Below, piece by piece: positions 1-9,870 of a stretch of DNA of 64,000 nt (the stretch's first letter is position 1; the number at the start of each line of letters is the position of its first letter). The notes beneath the pieces were generated by a model that was not told the origin of the DNA, searched no databases, and worked only from the letters and a program-made list of their open reading frames with translations. The stretch is from Cellulomonas sp. PhB143. GTDB lineage: Bacteria; Actinomycetota; Actinomycetes; Actinomycetales; Cellulomonadaceae. The DNA is taken from the NCBI RefSeq assembly GCF_003752595.1, contig NZ_RKIJ01000010.1:405100-469099 (forward strand), in the 5' to 3' direction. Made by a program: the position numbers and the translations under genes.

Positions 1-92
1 CCTGCACGCCCCCGCACGCCGCCACGCGCCGGTCGCGCAGCGGTCGCCGACCCGGCGAGCACCCTGTCGGCGCGCCGGGGACGGGTGAATGC

Positions 93-110
93 CTCCACCG
101 CGCTCCACCG
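93..110 (-). promoter_or_regulatory. Inverted pair of MraZ-box-like repeats
   Basis: CTCCACCG occurs twice, 10 bp apart. Read on the minus strand this is GTGGAG repeated with the same 10-bp period as the array just upstream of mraZ. It may be a second, oppositely oriented MraZ contact site or an operator for a divergent promoter. The stretch from 1 to 168 holds no gene that I can support. Confidence 0.4.
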
Positions 111-168
111 GGCTGACCTGCGACGACAGGGTCAGGGAAGGCGCCGTGGCGGCTATTCGGCGCGCAAG

Positions 169-198
169 GTGGAGGTCGGTGGAGTAAAGTGGAGGTAA
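169..198 (+). promoter_or_regulatory. MraZ operator: three 10-bp direct repeats
   Basis: Three direct copies of GTGGAG start at 169, 179 and 189, exactly one helical turn apart, so all lie on one face of the DNA. MraZ proteins are known to bind arrays of short repeats with this spacing in front of their own gene and so control the dcw operon. A -10-like TAAAGT (185-190) lies inside the array, so bound MraZ would cover the promoter. No convincing -35 was found. Confidence 0.8.
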
Positions 199-224
199 CC
201 GGAGGGGGAGGGGCGGTCTGCGAC

Positions 225-689
225 ATGAGCGACACGTTCTCGGGCGCCCCGAGCCTCCTCCTCGGCACGTTCACCCCCCGCCTCGACGAGAAGGGCCGGC
301 TCATCCTCCCCGCGAAGTTCCGCAGCCAGCTCGCCCCTGGTCTCGTCATGACCCGGGGGCAGGAGCGCTGCCTCTTCCTCCTCCCGATGGACGAGTTCCG
401 GCGGATGTACGAGCAGATCCGTCAGGCGCCCGTCGCGAGCAAGCAGGCGCGGGACTACCTGCGCGTCTTCCTCTCGGGTGCGAGCGACGAGATCCCGGAC
501 AAGCAGGGGCGGGTGTCGATCCCGCCGGTGCTGCGCGAGTACGCCGGGCTCGGCCGGGAGGTCGCCGTGATCGGTGCCGGGACGCGCGTCGAGGTCTGGG
601 ACCTCGCGACGTGGGAGACGTACCTCGCGGAGCAGGAGGCCAGCTACGCGCAGACCGCCGAGGAGGTTCTTCCCCCCATGCCCCTGTGA
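225..689 (+). CDS. mraZ: Transcriptional regulator MraZ
   Basis: First gene of the dcw (division and cell wall) cluster, 154 aa. MraZ is an AbrB-fold DNA-binding protein that autoregulates this operon. Both half-domains are visible: a first D-E-K-G-R-x-x-L-P-A-K-F-R motif near residue 20 and a second D-K-Q-G-R-x-x-I-P motif near residue 95. The ATG at 225 was chosen because a strong purine-rich Shine-Dalgarno (GGAGGGGGAGG) precedes it. The GTG at 189 is in frame but lies inside the operator repeats and would add residues foreign to the family. The next gene, rsmH, begins 150 bp downstream. Confidence 0.95.
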   Translation: MSDTFSGAPSLLLGTFTPRLDEKGRLILPAKFRSQLAPGLVMTRGQERCLFLLPMDEFRRMYEQIRQAPVASKQARDYLRVFLSGASDEIPDKQGRVSIPPVLREYAGLGREVAVIGAGTRVEVWDLATWETYLAEQEASYAQTAEEVLPPMPL

Positions 690-839
690 CGGCCCGCCGC
701 GGCGGACCGACCGTCCGGCCGACGAGGCCTCCTCCCGCCCGTCTGACGCACTTCCCCGGCGCCAGAAGGACGCGGAGGGAGACCTGGTCGTCCGGGCACC
801 GACGACCGGCACCCGACACCGACGAACCGAGGAGGCGAG
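690..839 (+). other. mraZ-rsmH intergenic leader
   Basis: A 150-bp gap with a good Shine-Dalgarno (GGAGGCGA) at its end for rsmH. In some actinobacteria a conserved 'mraW' RNA motif is described in front of this gene. I could not confirm that structure by eye. I see no separate promoter or gene here. Confidence 0.3.
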
Positions 840-1859
840 ATGAGCGACGAGCACGACGGCGAGCGCGCCGACGCGCAGGAGCGTCACCGGCCGGTCCTCC
901 TCCAGCGCTGCGTCGACCTGCTGGCCCCCGCCCTCGCCCGGCCGGGATCGGTGCTCGTCGACTGCACGCTCGGCATGGGGGGCCACACCGAGGCCGTTCT
1001 CGCGCAGCTGCCCGAGGTCCGGGTCGTCGGCATCGACCGCGACCCGGAGGCGATCCGGCTGGCGACGGCACGGCTGGCGCCGTTCGGGGAGCGCTTCCGC
1101 GCGGTGCGGGCGGTCTATGACGAGATCGGCGACGTCGTCGCGGACGCGGGCCTCGACGCCGTCGAGGGAGTCCTCATGGATCTGGGGGTCTCGTCCCTGC
1201 AGATCGACGAGACCGACCGCGGCTTCTCGTACGCGCAGGACGCGCCGCTGGACATGCGCATGGACCAGACCTCGGGCCTCACCGCCGCCGACGTGCTCAA
1301 CACCTACGCGGAGCGCGACCTCGCCCGGATCCTGCGCGAGTACGGCGAGGAGCGGTTCGCCCCGCGCATCGCCCGGGCCGTCGTCGCGCGGCGTGCGTCG
1401 CAGCCCTGGACCCGGTCCGCGGAGCTCGTCGACCTGGTCCGGGCCTGCGTCCCCGCGGCGACCCGTCGCACGGGCGGCAACCCCGCCAAGCGGACGTTCC
1501 AGGCGCTGCGCATCGAGGTCAACGGCGAGATCGAGGTGCTGCGTCGCGCGGTGCCCGCCGCCGTCGAGGCGCTGACGGTCGGCGGGCGCATCGTCGTCGA
1601 GTCCTACCACTCGCTCGAGGACCGGATCGTCAAGCGCGAGCTCGCCCGCGGCGCCGTCTCGAGCGCGCCCGCCGGGCTGCCCGTCGAGCCCGAGACCCAC
1701 AGCCCCTACCTGCGCCTCGTCACGCGTGGCGCGGAGGAGGCCGACGACGACGAGGTCGGCCTGAACGCCCGGTCACGGTCGGTGCGCCTGCGCGCCGCCG
1801 AACGGACCCGGCCCACCCCCGAGCACCTACGTCGTCCGGCAGGAGAGAGCAGAGCATGA
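840..1859 (+). CDS. rsmH: 16S rRNA m4C1402 methyltransferase RsmH
   Basis: N4-methylates cytosine 1402 of 16S rRNA in the decoding centre, using SAM. The 339-aa product has the SAM-binding motif [11 protein letters not shown] near residues 41-51, the acidic I-D-R-D loop after the second strand, and the family motif [11 protein letters not shown] near the C-terminus. It sits in its usual place between mraZ and ftsL. Its TGA overlaps the ATG of the next gene (ATGA), so translation is probably coupled. Confidence 0.95.
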   Translation: MSDEHDGERADAQERHRPVLLQRCVDLLAPALARPGSVLVDCTLGMGGHTEAVLAQLPEVRVVGIDRDPEAIRLATARLAPFGERFRAVRAVYDEIGDVVADAGLDAVEGVLMDLGVSSLQIDETDRGFSYAQDAPLDMRMDQTSGLTAADVLNTYAERDLARILREYGEERFAPRIARAVVARRASQPWTRSAELVDLVRACVPAATRRTGGNPAKRTFQALRIEVNGEIEVLRRAVPAAVEALTVGGRIVVESYHSLEDRIVKRELARGAVSSAPAGLPVEPETHSPYLRLVTRGAEEADDDEVGLNARSRSVRLRAAERTRPTPEHLRRPAGESRA

Positions 1860-2254
1860 GCGCCAGGTCAGCAGCAGCGGTCGCCGCCCCGACGATCCAC
1901 CCCCGGCAGGCGCCCGCGCGTCCGGCCGGCCCCCGGCTCGAGGTCGTGCGCGCCCCCGCCGCGTCCCGCTCGCGCGTCCCGTTCGTGGTCCTGTGCATGT
2001 CGATCCTCGGCGGAGCGCTGCTGTGTGCTTTGCTCCTGAACACGAGCATGGCCAACGGCTCGTTCCGGATGCTGTCGGACAAGGTGGAGCTGGGAACCGT
2101 GGCACAGGACACGCAGACGCTGCAGACGCAGCTCGAGCAGGCCCGCGCGACGCTGCCCGAGCGCGCCCGGGCCCTCGGCATGCAGGAGGCCGACCAGCCG
2201 GTGATGCTGCGCCTGGCCGACGGGGCGGTGCTCGACCCCGGCGGGGAGAAGTGA
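1856..2254 (+). CDS. ftsL: Cell division protein FtsL-like
   Basis: Small bitopic membrane protein of the divisome, 132 aa. It has a Pro/Ala/Arg-rich cytoplasmic tail (1-40), one membrane segment (about 41-61) and a short extracytoplasmic coiled-coil-like region (about 72-112). FtsL sequences are poorly conserved, so the call rests on topology, size and the slot between rsmH and ftsI. It starts in an ATGA overlap with rsmH and ends in a GTGA overlap with ftsI. Its expected partners are FtsQ (FtsB/DivIC not seen here) and the septal synthase FtsWI. Confidence 0.8.
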   Translation: MSARSAAAVAAPTIHPRQAPARPAGPRLEVVRAPAASRSRVPFVVLCMSILGGALLCALLLNTSMANGSFRMLSDKVELGTVAQDTQTLQTQLEQARATLPERARALGMQEADQPVMLRLADGAVLDPGGEK

Positions 2255-4188
2255 CGCCCCCCGGCGTCGGCACCACGGGCGTGCGCGCGCGCCCCACCCG
2301 GACCTCCCCCGCCCTGCGGACGCCCCCGGGGCGTCCGCGCGGTGCGGGCGGCACGGGACGACCGCCGTCCGCCGGACGCCCGGACAAGGGTCCGCGCGAG
2401 CCCGGTCGGCCCGAGCGCCGCCAGCGCTGGCTCACGCTGCTCGCCGCGCTCGTCGTGCTGCTCTTCGGCGCGCGCCTCGTCTACGTGCAGGGCATCGAGG
2501 GTCCGGCGCTCGCGCAGGAGGCGCTCGAGTCGCGGCTCGTCACCAACCAGACGCCGGCGCAGCGCGGGGACATCACGGACGCGGACGGGTCCGTGCTCGC
2601 CACGTCCGTCGAGCGCTACACCGTGTTCGCCGACCAGGAGCTCATCGCCGACTTCCGGCCCGACGAGCGGCACCAGGTCGACGGCCACGTCGTCGAGGGC
2701 GAGGGTGCGATCGCCGTCGCCCGCCTGCTCGGCCCGGTCCTCGGGATGGACCCCCCCGAGCTCGCGGCGGAGCTCGTCCCGGGCGACCCCGAGCACCCCA
2801 ACCGGCACAAGGTCCTCAAGACCGGCGTCGTGCCCGAGGTCCAGCGGGCGATCACGGCCCTGAACATCCGGTCGGTGGTCGGCACCGAGCTCACGTCCCA
2901 GCGCTACTACCCGTCCGGCGTCGTCGGCGGCAACGTGGTCGGGTACACCGGGCAGGAGGACGGCAGCCAGACCGGCCAGGGCGGCGCGGAGCGGATGTTC
3001 GACGACCTGCTCGCGGGCTCGCCCGGCAAGGTCACCTACGAGCGCGGCAAGGGCGGTCAGCAGATCCCGACCGGCGAGGAGCAGAAGGTCGACGCGCGCC
3101 CGGGGGACGACGTCTCGCTGACCCTCGTCAGCGACCTGCAGTGGAAGGCCCAGGACTCGCTCGACGCCGCGGTCAAGAAGCACGGCGCCGACTACGGGAT
3201 GGTCGTGGTCGAGGACATCAGGACGGGCGCCCTCGTCGCGCTCGCGGACTCCGGGACGGGCGACCCGAACGACCGCAGCACCGCGGCCGTCGCCGCGGGC
3301 AGCAGGGTCGTCTCCAACGTGTTCGACCCCGGCTCGACGGGCAAGGTCGTGACGATGGCCGCGATCCTGGAGAACGGGATCGCGAAGGCGGACAGCCGCT
3401 TCGAGGTCCCCTACGCCTACACGACGCCGAACGGGCAGACGTTCCACGACTCCCACCACCACGACGTCGAGCGGCTGACGCTCGCCGGCATCCTCGCCCA
3501 GTCGTCGAACTCCGGCACCGTCAAGGCCGGCCAGGACCTCCCGCGCCAGGTGCGCTACGACTACCTGCACAAGTTCGGGTTCGGGTCGCCGACCGGCCTC
3601 GGCATGCCCGGGGAGTCGGCGGGGCTGCTGCGTCCGGTGGACTCGTGGGACGGCCGCATGCAGTACACGGTGATGTTCGGTCAGGGCGTCTCGGTGAACG
3701 CGATGCAGGCGACGAGCGTGTTCGCGACCATCGCGAACGGGGGCGTGCGCATGACGCCGACCCTGCTGGCAGGCACGACGGCGCCCGACGGCACGTACAC
3801 GCCCGCGCAGCCCGGCAAGGGCGAGCGCGTGGTGTCCGAGAAGACCGCGGGCACCGTCCTGCGGATGATGGAGGGCGTCGTCGAGGGCGACGACGGCACG
3901 GGCGGCACGGCGGCGATCCCCGGCTACCTCGTGGCGGGGAAGACCGGGACGGCGCAGATGCAGGGCGACGACGGGCGGCTGTCGGCGATCATGTCCTCGT
4001 TCATCGGCGTCGCCCCGGCCGACGACCCCCGGTACGCCGTCGGCGTCTTCCTCAAGAACCCCAAGACCTCGCCCTACGGTGCGGTCGTCGCGGCCCCGGT
4101 CTTCAAGGACGTGATGAGCTTCACGCTGGAGCACACGGGCGTCGGCCCGAGCACGGAGCCCTACGACCCCATCCCGGCAACGTGGTGA
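2251..4188 (+). CDS. ftsI: Septal peptidoglycan transpeptidase FtsI (PBP3)
   Basis: Class B penicillin-binding protein that cross-links septal peptidoglycan together with FtsW. The 645-aa protein has a basic, Pro-rich cytoplasmic tail (1-59), a membrane anchor (about 61-79), a dimerisation/pedestal domain, and a transpeptidase domain with all three catalytic motifs: S362-T-G-K365, S418-S-N420 and K564-T-G566. GTG 2251 was chosen because it forms a GTGA overlap with ftsL. The reading frame is open further upstream, but that part runs through ftsL. A 66-bp gap follows before murE. Confidence 0.95.
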   Translation: MTPPGVGTTGVRARPTRTSPALRTPPGRPRGAGGTGRPPSAGRPDKGPREPGRPERRQRWLTLLAALVVLLFGARLVYVQGIEGPALAQEALESRLVTNQTPAQRGDITDADGSVLATSVERYTVFADQELIADFRPDERHQVDGHVVEGEGAIAVARLLGPVLGMDPPELAAELVPGDPEHPNRHKVLKTGVVPEVQRAITALNIRSVVGTELTSQRYYPSGVVGGNVVGYTGQEDGSQTGQGGAERMFDDLLAGSPGKVTYERGKGGQQIPTGEEQKVDARPGDDVSLTLVSDLQWKAQDSLDAAVKKHGADYGMVVVEDIRTGALVALADSGTGDPNDRSTAAVAAGSRVVSNVFDPGSTGKVVTMAAILENGIAKADSRFEVPYAYTTPNGQTFHDSHHHDVERLTLAGILAQSSNSGTVKAGQDLPRQVRYDYLHKFGFGSPTGLGMPGESAGLLRPVDSWDGRMQYTVMFGQGVSVNAMQATSVFATIANGGVRMTPTLLAGTTAPDGTYTPAQPGKGERVVSEKTAGTVLRMMEGVVEGDDGTGGTAAIPGYLVAGKTGTAQMQGDDGRLSAIMSSFIGVAPADDPRYAVGVFLKNPKTSPYGAVVAAPVFKDVMSFTLEHTGVGPSTEPYDPIPATW

Positions 4189-4241
4189 TCCGCGGCCCTC
4201 GCGGACGGGCATGAGCGTCCTGGGCGGGCGCGGGCACAGGG

Positions 4242-4247
4242 TAGGTT
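4242..4247 (+). promoter_or_regulatory. -10 element for leaderless murE transcript
   Basis: TAGGTT lies 7 nt before the murE GTG. This matches the TANNNT-N6/7-start layout seen at several other genes here and implies an internal dcw promoter giving a leaderless mRNA. Inferred from sequence only. Confidence 0.5.
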
Positions 4248-4254
4248 TTGGCAG

Positions 4255-5889
4255 GTGAGTTCCCCGATCGCACGCATCAGACCCGTCGACAACCCGGGTC
4301 GGTCGGTCCGAGACCTCGCGTCCCAGTTCGAGCTCGATCTGCGCGGTACCGCGGGGGACCGCGACGTGCAGGTGCGCTCCGTCGTCTCGGACAACCGTGC
4401 CGTCAGCGGGGGCGACCTCTTCGTGGCGCTGCCCGGCGCGCACGTGCACGGCGCGCGCTTCGCGTCGGACGCGGTGGCACGGGGCGCGGCGGCGCTCCTG
4501 ACCGACGAGGCGGGGCTCGCGTCCCTGACGGACCCGGGTGTCCCGGTGCTCGTGTGCGAGGACCCGCGGGCGCTGCTCGGCGCGATCGCGTCGGCCGTGT
4601 ACGGCGCGCCCTCCCACCACCTGACGACCTTCGCGGTCACGGGGACCAACGGCAAGACGACGACGACGTACCTCCTCGACCACGCGCTGCGCTCGATGGG
4701 CTTCCGCGGGGGCCTGATCGGGACGGTCGAGATGCGCTCGGGCGACCGGGTGCTGCCGAGCCGGCTCACGACCCCCGAGGCGGCCGACCTGCAGGCGCTC
4801 CTGGCTGCGATGCGCGAGGACGACGTGCGGACGCTGGCGATGGAGGTCTCCTCCCACGCGCTCGCGCTGCACCGGGTCGACGGCGTCGTGTTCGACGTCG
4901 CGGGCTTCACCAACCTCAGCCAGGACCACCTGGACTTCCACGGCGACCTGCAGGGCTACTTCGAGGCGAAGGCGCAGCTCTTCACCCCGGAGCGCTCCCG
5001 CCGCGGGGTCGTCGTGGTCGACGACGTGTGGGGCGAGCGGATGGCCCGCGCCGCGACCGTTCCCGTCGCCACGCTGCGCACACGGGTCGCGGGCGGCGGG
5101 CAGGAGCCCGGCGAGCCCGCGGACTGGGTGGTCGCCGACGTCGTCGAGGAGACGGACGGCACGGCGTTCACGGTCCGCCACCGGGACGGTCGCGAGCTGC
5201 GCACCGCGACGCGGCTGCCGGGCGGCTTCAACGTCTCGAACGCGGCGCTCGCCCTCGTCATGGTGCTCGAGGCGGGCACGGACCCGCGCGACCTCGCCGA
5301 GGGCCTGGCCGGCGCGGACGGCATGTCGCCGAGCGTGCCGGGCCGCATGGAGGTGCTGTCCTCGGCGCCGCGCACGGTGGTCGACTTCGCGCACAACACG
5401 GAGGCGCTCGCCGAGGCGCTCGCCGCGCTGCGCCCGACGACGACCGGTCGCCTCGTCGTCGTCTTCGGCGCGACGGGCGAGCGCGACACGGGCAAGCGCC
5501 CGATGATGGGTGCCGTGGCCGTCGAGGGCGCCGACGTCGTCGTCGTCACCGACGACGACCCGCACGGCGAGGACCCGGCGCTGGTCCGGCGCGAGGTCCT
5601 GGCCGGGGCGAGGGCGGCGCTCGCCGCCGCGGACGGCTCGGGGGCACAGGTGGCCGGGGACCTGCAGGAGGTGGCGCCGCGGGCCGTGGCGATCCGGCGC
5701 GCCGTCCTGGAGGCCGACGCCGGCGACACGGTGCTGGTGGCGGGGCGCGGGCACGAGGTCTGGCAGGAGATCGCGGGTGTGGACCACCCGCTGGACGACC
5801 GCGTGGAGGTGCGCACGGCCCTCGCGGCACGTGACGCCCGCGGGGGAGCCCAGGACGACGGACGAGAGACGAAGGAGCACGAGGGATGA
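4255..5889 (+). CDS. murE: UDP-MurNAc-tripeptide synthetase MurE
   Basis: Adds the third amino acid (the diamino acid) to UDP-MurNAc-L-Ala-D-Glu in the cytoplasm, using ATP. The 544-aa protein has the Mur-ligase P-loop G130-T-N-G-K-T-T136 and the later N-x-S-N-A-A-L-A segment. The substrate-recognition loop reads D434-D-P-H437 where meso-diaminopimelate enzymes have D-N-P-R. The missing Arg argues against diaminopimelate as substrate and suggests L-ornithine or L-lysine. The start at GTG 4255 has only a weak Shine-Dalgarno, but a TAGGTT -10 element sits 7 nt upstream. The gene ends in an ATGA overlap with murF. Confidence 0.93.
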   Translation: MSSPIARIRPVDNPGRSVRDLASQFELDLRGTAGDRDVQVRSVVSDNRAVSGGDLFVALPGAHVHGARFASDAVARGAAALLTDEAGLASLTDPGVPVLVCEDPRALLGAIASAVYGAPSHHLTTFAVTGTNGKTTTTYLLDHALRSMGFRGGLIGTVEMRSGDRVLPSRLTTPEAADLQALLAAMREDDVRTLAMEVSSHALALHRVDGVVFDVAGFTNLSQDHLDFHGDLQGYFEAKAQLFTPERSRRGVVVVDDVWGERMARAATVPVATLRTRVAGGGQEPGEPADWVVADVVEETDGTAFTVRHRDGRELRTATRLPGGFNVSNAALALVMVLEAGTDPRDLAEGLAGADGMSPSVPGRMEVLSSAPRTVVDFAHNTEALAEALAALRPTTTGRLVVVFGATGERDTGKRPMMGAVAVEGADVVVVTDDDPHGEDPALVRREVLAGARAALAAADGSGAQVAGDLQEVAPRAVAIRRAVLEADAGDTVLVAGRGHEVWQEIAGVDHPLDDRVEVRTALAARDARGGAQDDGRETKEHEG

Positions 5890-7328
5890 TCGAGCTGTCT
5901 GCGGCCGAGGTCGCCGCAGCGACCGGCGGGCGCCTGGCCCTGGGCCAGCACGCCCCCACGGACGGCACCGGGGTCACGGTGTCCGGCTCGGTCGTCGTCG
6001 ACTCCCGGCTCGTCGAGGAGGGCTCGCTGTTCGTCGCCGTGCCCGGGGAGCGCGTCGACGGGCACGACTTCGCCGCGTCGGCCGTCGGGCGCGGGGCGTC
6101 GCTGGTGCTCGCAGAGCGGGAGCTCGACGTGCCGTGCGTGGTCGTCGACGACGTCGCCGTGGCCCTCGGGCTGCTGGCCAAGGACGTCCTGGCGCGCCTG
6201 CGTGCCGCGAACGACGTCCGCGTCGTGGCCGTGACGGGCTCGGTCGGCAAGACCACCACCAAGGACCTGCTCGGCGCGCTGGTCGGCCCGCAGGGCCCGA
6301 CGGTGGTGCCCGTGGGATCGTTCAACAACGAGATCGGTCTGCCCCTGACCGTCCTGCGGGCGGACGACGCCACGCGCTTCCTCGTGCTGGAGATGGGCGC
6401 CGACCGGGTCGGCAACCTCACCTACCTCACCTCGATCGCGCCGCCCGACGTCGCCGTGGTGCTCGTCGTCGGGCACGCCCACCTGGGAGTGTTCGGCGGG
6501 ATCGAGGCGGTCGCCCGCGCGAAGGGCGAGCTCGTCTCCGGCCTGGCCGCGGGCGGCACCGCGGTGCTGAACGCCGACGACGTCCGGGTCTCGGCCATGC
6601 GGGCCCTCGCGCCCGGGCCCGTGCGGACGTTCGGCACGATCCCCTCCGCCGACGTGCGCGCGCAGGACGTGGTCATGGACCGCGGATCGCACGCATCCTT
6701 CACCCTGCGTGCCCTCGCCGACGACGGCAGCGCGCTGAGCGCGCCCGTGACCCTCGGGCTCGTGGGGGAGCACCACGTGACCAACGCGGTCGCGGCCGCC
6801 GCCGCGGCGCTCGAGCTGGGCGTCGCGTTCGACGACGTCGCGGCGCGCCTGAGCGGTACCGCCGCGGCGAGCCCGCACCGCATGCACGTGGTGGAGCGCC
6901 CGGACGGCGTGACGGTGATCGACGACTCGTACAACGCCAACCCCGACTCGATGCGCGCGGCGCTCAAGGCTCTCGCGGTGATGGCCGGCCGCGACCGTCG
7001 CTCCGTCGCGGTGCTCGGCGAGATGCGCGAGCTCGGCGAGACCTCGCGTGCCGCGCACGAGGAGATCGGCCGGCTCGCCGTGCGGCTGAACGTCAAGCTG
7101 CTCGTCGCCGTCGGCGCGGGGGCGGGCGGTCTGCACGACGGCGCGACCCAGGAGGGCTCGTGGGGCGACGAGACCGTCGCGGTGGCCGACACGGACACCG
7201 CGCTCGCGCTGCTGCGGGACGAGCTGCGCCCCGGTGACGTCGTGCTGGTGAAGGCCTCGAACGGCGCCGGCCTCTGGAAGGTCGGCGACGCGCTCGTCGC
7301 CCCCGCGGCGCAGGGCGGCGCCCTGTGA
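5886..7328 (+). CDS. murF: UDP-MurNAc-tripeptide:D-Ala-D-Ala ligase MurF
   Basis: Completes the UDP-MurNAc-pentapeptide by adding D-alanyl-D-alanine. It is 480 aa with the P-loop [11 protein letters not shown] (about residues 117-127), the S-F-N-N-E-I-G-L-P motif typical of MurF, and Y-N-A-N-P-D-S in the C-terminal domain. It overlaps murE (ATGA) and mraY (GTGA), so the three are probably made from one mRNA with coupled translation. No ddl gene is present in the window to supply D-Ala-D-Ala. Confidence 0.95.
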   Translation: MIELSAAEVAAATGGRLALGQHAPTDGTGVTVSGSVVVDSRLVEEGSLFVAVPGERVDGHDFAASAVGRGASLVLAERELDVPCVVVDDVAVALGLLAKDVLARLRAANDVRVVAVTGSVGKTTTKDLLGALVGPQGPTVVPVGSFNNEIGLPLTVLRADDATRFLVLEMGADRVGNLTYLTSIAPPDVAVVLVVGHAHLGVFGGIEAVARAKGELVSGLAAGGTAVLNADDVRVSAMRALAPGPVRTFGTIPSADVRAQDVVMDRGSHASFTLRALADDGSALSAPVTLGLVGEHHVTNAVAAAAAALELGVAFDDVAARLSGTAAASPHRMHVVERPDGVTVIDDSYNANPDSMRAALKALAVMAGRDRRSVAVLGEMRELGETSRAAHEEIGRLAVRLNVKLLVAVGAGAGGLHDGATQEGSWGDETVAVADTDTALALLRDELRPGDVVLVKASNGAGLWKVGDALVAPAAQGGAL

Positions 7329-8407
7329 TCGCGATCCTCGCGGCCTCCTTCGTGGGGCTGCTGGTGGCGCTGCTCGGCACGCCGCTGTTCATCAAGTTCC
7401 TCGTGCACCGCAACTACGGGCAGTTCGTCCGCCAGGACGGCCCGACGGCGCACTTCACGAAGCGTGGGACGCCCACGATGGGTGGCGTCGTGATCATCGG
7501 GGCGACGCTCGTGGGCGTCGCCGCCGCGGCCGTCGTGTCCGGGAGGCTGCCGAGCGTCTCGGCGCTCCTGGTGCTGCTGCTCATGTCGGGCCTCGGCGTC
7601 GTCGGCTTCCTCGACGACTTCACGAAGATCATGAAGCAGCGCAGCCTGGGGCTGTCGGCCCGGGCGAAGATCCTGGGGCAGGGGCTCGTCGGCATCACGT
7701 TCGCCGTGCTGGCGCTGCAGTTCCCGAACGACAACTTCCGTACGCCCGCCTCGACGCGCATCTCGTTCCTGCGGGACACCAACGTCGACCTCGCGTTCGC
7801 CGGGGCCACGGTCGGGCTGATCCTCTTCGTGGTCTGGGCGAACTTCCTGATCACCGCCTGGTCGAACGCCGTCAACCTCACCGACGGGCTGGACGGGTTG
7901 GCGACAGGCATCTCGCTGGTCGTGTTCGGGGCCTACGTGCTGGTGTGCCTGTGGCAGTCCAACCAGTGGTGCCAGAACCTCTCGACCGCGGGACCCGCCT
8001 GCTACGAGGTGCGCGACCCGCAGGACCTCGCGCTGGTCGCCGGGGCGATCATGGGCTCGTGCGTCGGGTTCCTGTGGTGGAACGCCAGCCCCGCGAAGAT
8101 CTTCATGGGCGACACCGGCTCGCTCGCCCTCGGCGGGGCGCTCGCGGGCATCTCGATCCTCTCCCGCACCGAGATCCTCGCGGCGATCATCGGCGGGCTC
8201 TTCGTGATCATCGTGCTCTCGGACGTCATCCAGATCGGCTTCTTCAAGATGACCGGCCGGCGCGTGTTCAAGATGGCGCCGCTGCACCACCACTTCGAGC
8301 TCTCCGGGTGGGGCGAGGTGACGATCGTCATCCGGTTCTGGCTCGTCGGTGGCATGTTCGCGGCGCTGGGGACCGGCATCTTCTACGCCGAGTGGGTCGC
8401 GAGCTAG
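7325..8407 (+). CDS. mraY: Phospho-MurNAc-pentapeptide transferase MraY
   Basis: Integral membrane enzyme (360 aa) that transfers phospho-MurNAc-pentapeptide to undecaprenyl phosphate, forming lipid I. Many hydrophobic segments are visible from the N-terminus on. Conserved features include F-L-D-D-F-T-K, the [10 protein letters not shown] loop with catalytic aspartates, and the cytoplasmic H-H-H-F-E-L-S-G motif near the C-terminus. It starts in a GTGA overlap with murF. Its TAG shares one base with the murD GTG. Confidence 0.96.
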   Translation: MIAILAASFVGLLVALLGTPLFIKFLVHRNYGQFVRQDGPTAHFTKRGTPTMGGVVIIGATLVGVAAAAVVSGRLPSVSALLVLLLMSGLGVVGFLDDFTKIMKQRSLGLSARAKILGQGLVGITFAVLALQFPNDNFRTPASTRISFLRDTNVDLAFAGATVGLILFVVWANFLITAWSNAVNLTDGLDGLATGISLVVFGAYVLVCLWQSNQWCQNLSTAGPACYEVRDPQDLALVAGAIMGSCVGFLWWNASPAKIFMGDTGSLALGGALAGISILSRTEILAAIIGGLFVIIVLSDVIQIGFFKMTGRRVFKMAPLHHHFELSGWGEVTIVIRFWLVGGMFAALGTGIFYAEWVAS

Positions 8408-9867
8408 TGGCCGACGAGCCGCTCGAGCTCTCCCGCGCCCACGTCGTGGTGGCGGGGTACGGGGTCTCCGGCCGCGCGGCGGCGGCCGCGCTGCGCGGGC
8501 GCGCGCGATCGGTGACCACGGTGGACCGTGCTGCGCCGGGCGCGGACGTGACAGACCTCGCGCCCGCAGCGCTGGCGTCCGTCGACCTCGTCGTCGCCAG
8601 CCCGGGGTGGCGGCCCGACGCGCCGCTGCTCGTCGAGGCTGGGCAGCGGGGCGTGCCGGTCTGGAGCGAGGTCGAGCTCGCGTGGCGGCTGCGCGTCCCG
8701 CGCGAGGACGGGTCCGGTCCCGCGCCGTGGCTGGCGGTGACGGGGACGAACGGCAAGACGACGACCGTCGAGATGCTCGCGTCGATCCTGCGCGCGGCGG
8801 GCCTGCGCACGGCCGCCGTGGGCAACGTGGGGACCCCGGTCGTCGAGGCCGCGCTCGACCCGTCCCTCGACGTGCTGGCGGTCGAGCTGTCGAGCTTCCA
8901 GCTGCACTTCACCGCCACCATGGCCGTCGAGGCGGGCGCCGTGCTGAACATCGCCGCCGACCACCTGGACTGGCACGGTTCGCTGGACGCCTACGCGGCG
9001 GCGAAGGGGCGCGTCTACGCGGGTGCCCGCGTCGCCTGCGTCTACGCGGTCGCCGACGCGCGGACCCGGGACCTCGTCTGCGAGGCCGAGGTGCAGGACG
9101 GCGCGCGTGCGATCGGCTTCACCGTCGGGGTCCCCGGGCCGGGACAGGTCGGCGTCGTGGACGGGGTCCTGGTGGACCGCGCCTTCCACGGGCCCGACCC
9201 CCGCGCGCGGCACGGCCGGGCGGACGAGCTCGCGACGCTCGACGACCTCGTGGCGTTCGCCGGGGCCGACGGAACGGTCCCGCCGCACGCGGTCGCGAAC
9301 GCCCTCGCGGCGGCCGCGCTCGCGCGCGCGCACGGCGTGCCGGCCGAGGCGGTGCGCGACGGGCTGCGCTCCTACCGCCCCGGTGCGCACCGGATCGAGA
9401 CCGTCGCCCGGGCCGACGGCGTGACCTACGTCGACGACTCCAAGGCGACGAACGCGCACGCCGCGGCGGCGTCGCTGGTGGCCTTCGGCGCCGGGAGCGT
9501 CGTGTGGGTCGCCGGGGGACTGGCCAAGGGCGCCGCCTTCGACGACCTGGTGCGCGGCGCGGCGGACCGGCTGCGGGCCGTCGTGCTGATCGGCGTCGAC
9601 CCGGCGCCGCTCGCCGACGCGCTCGCCCGACACGCGCCCGAGGTCCCCGTGGTGCGGGTCGATCCCGGTGACACTGGGTCGGTGATGCGCCGCGCGGTCG
9701 AGGCCGCACGGTCCCTCGCCCGGCGCGGGGACACCGTGCTCCTCGCCCCGGCGGGCGCATCGATGGACCAGTTCCGCTCGTACGCCGAGCGTGGGGACGT
9801 GTTCGCGGCGCAGGCCCGGGCGCAGACCGGCGACCGGAGCACGAGCACCAGCCGCACCCGGGAGTAG
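8407..9867 (+). CDS. murD: UDP-MurNAc-L-Ala:D-Glu ligase MurD
   Basis: Adds D-glutamate to UDP-MurNAc-L-Ala in the cytoplasm. The 486-aa product begins with a Rossmann-like G-Y-G-V-S-G-R-A-A segment, carries the P-loop G113-T-N-G-K-T-T119, and has D-D-S-K-A-T-N and later Mur-ligase C-terminal motifs. GTG 8407 was chosen because it overlaps the mraY stop by one base and places the GxGxSG loop at the expected distance from the N-terminus. The frame is open further upstream only as an overlap with mraY. Confidence 0.94.
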   Translation: MADEPLELSRAHVVVAGYGVSGRAAAAALRGRARSVTTVDRAAPGADVTDLAPAALASVDLVVASPGWRPDAPLLVEAGQRGVPVWSEVELAWRLRVPREDGSGPAPWLAVTGTNGKTTTVEMLASILRAAGLRTAAVGNVGTPVVEAALDPSLDVLAVELSSFQLHFTATMAVEAGAVLNIAADHLDWHGSLDAYAAAKGRVYAGARVACVYAVADARTRDLVCEAEVQDGARAIGFTVGVPGPGQVGVVDGVLVDRAFHGPDPRARHGRADELATLDDLVAFAGADGTVPPHAVANALAAAALARAHGVPAEAVRDGLRSYRPGAHRIETVARADGVTYVDDSKATNAHAAAASLVAFGAGSVVWVAGGLAKGAAFDDLVRGAADRLRAVVLIGVDPAPLADALARHAPEVPVVRVDPGDTGSVMRRAVEAARSLARRGDTVLLAPAGASMDQFRSYAERGDVFAAQARAQTGDRSTSTSRTRE

Positions 9868-9870
9868 CGC

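Noticed and set aside
189..224. GTG start for mraZ at 189
   Set aside because: It lies inside the operator repeats and adds residues absent from MraZ. ATG 225 has a strong Shine-Dalgarno.
1720..5880. A 1386-codon open frame on the minus strand across the dcw genes
   Set aside because: Antisense shadow: it spans rsmH to murE, has repetitive Arg/Asp/Val/His composition and no domain. Such frames arise from GC-rich third positions.
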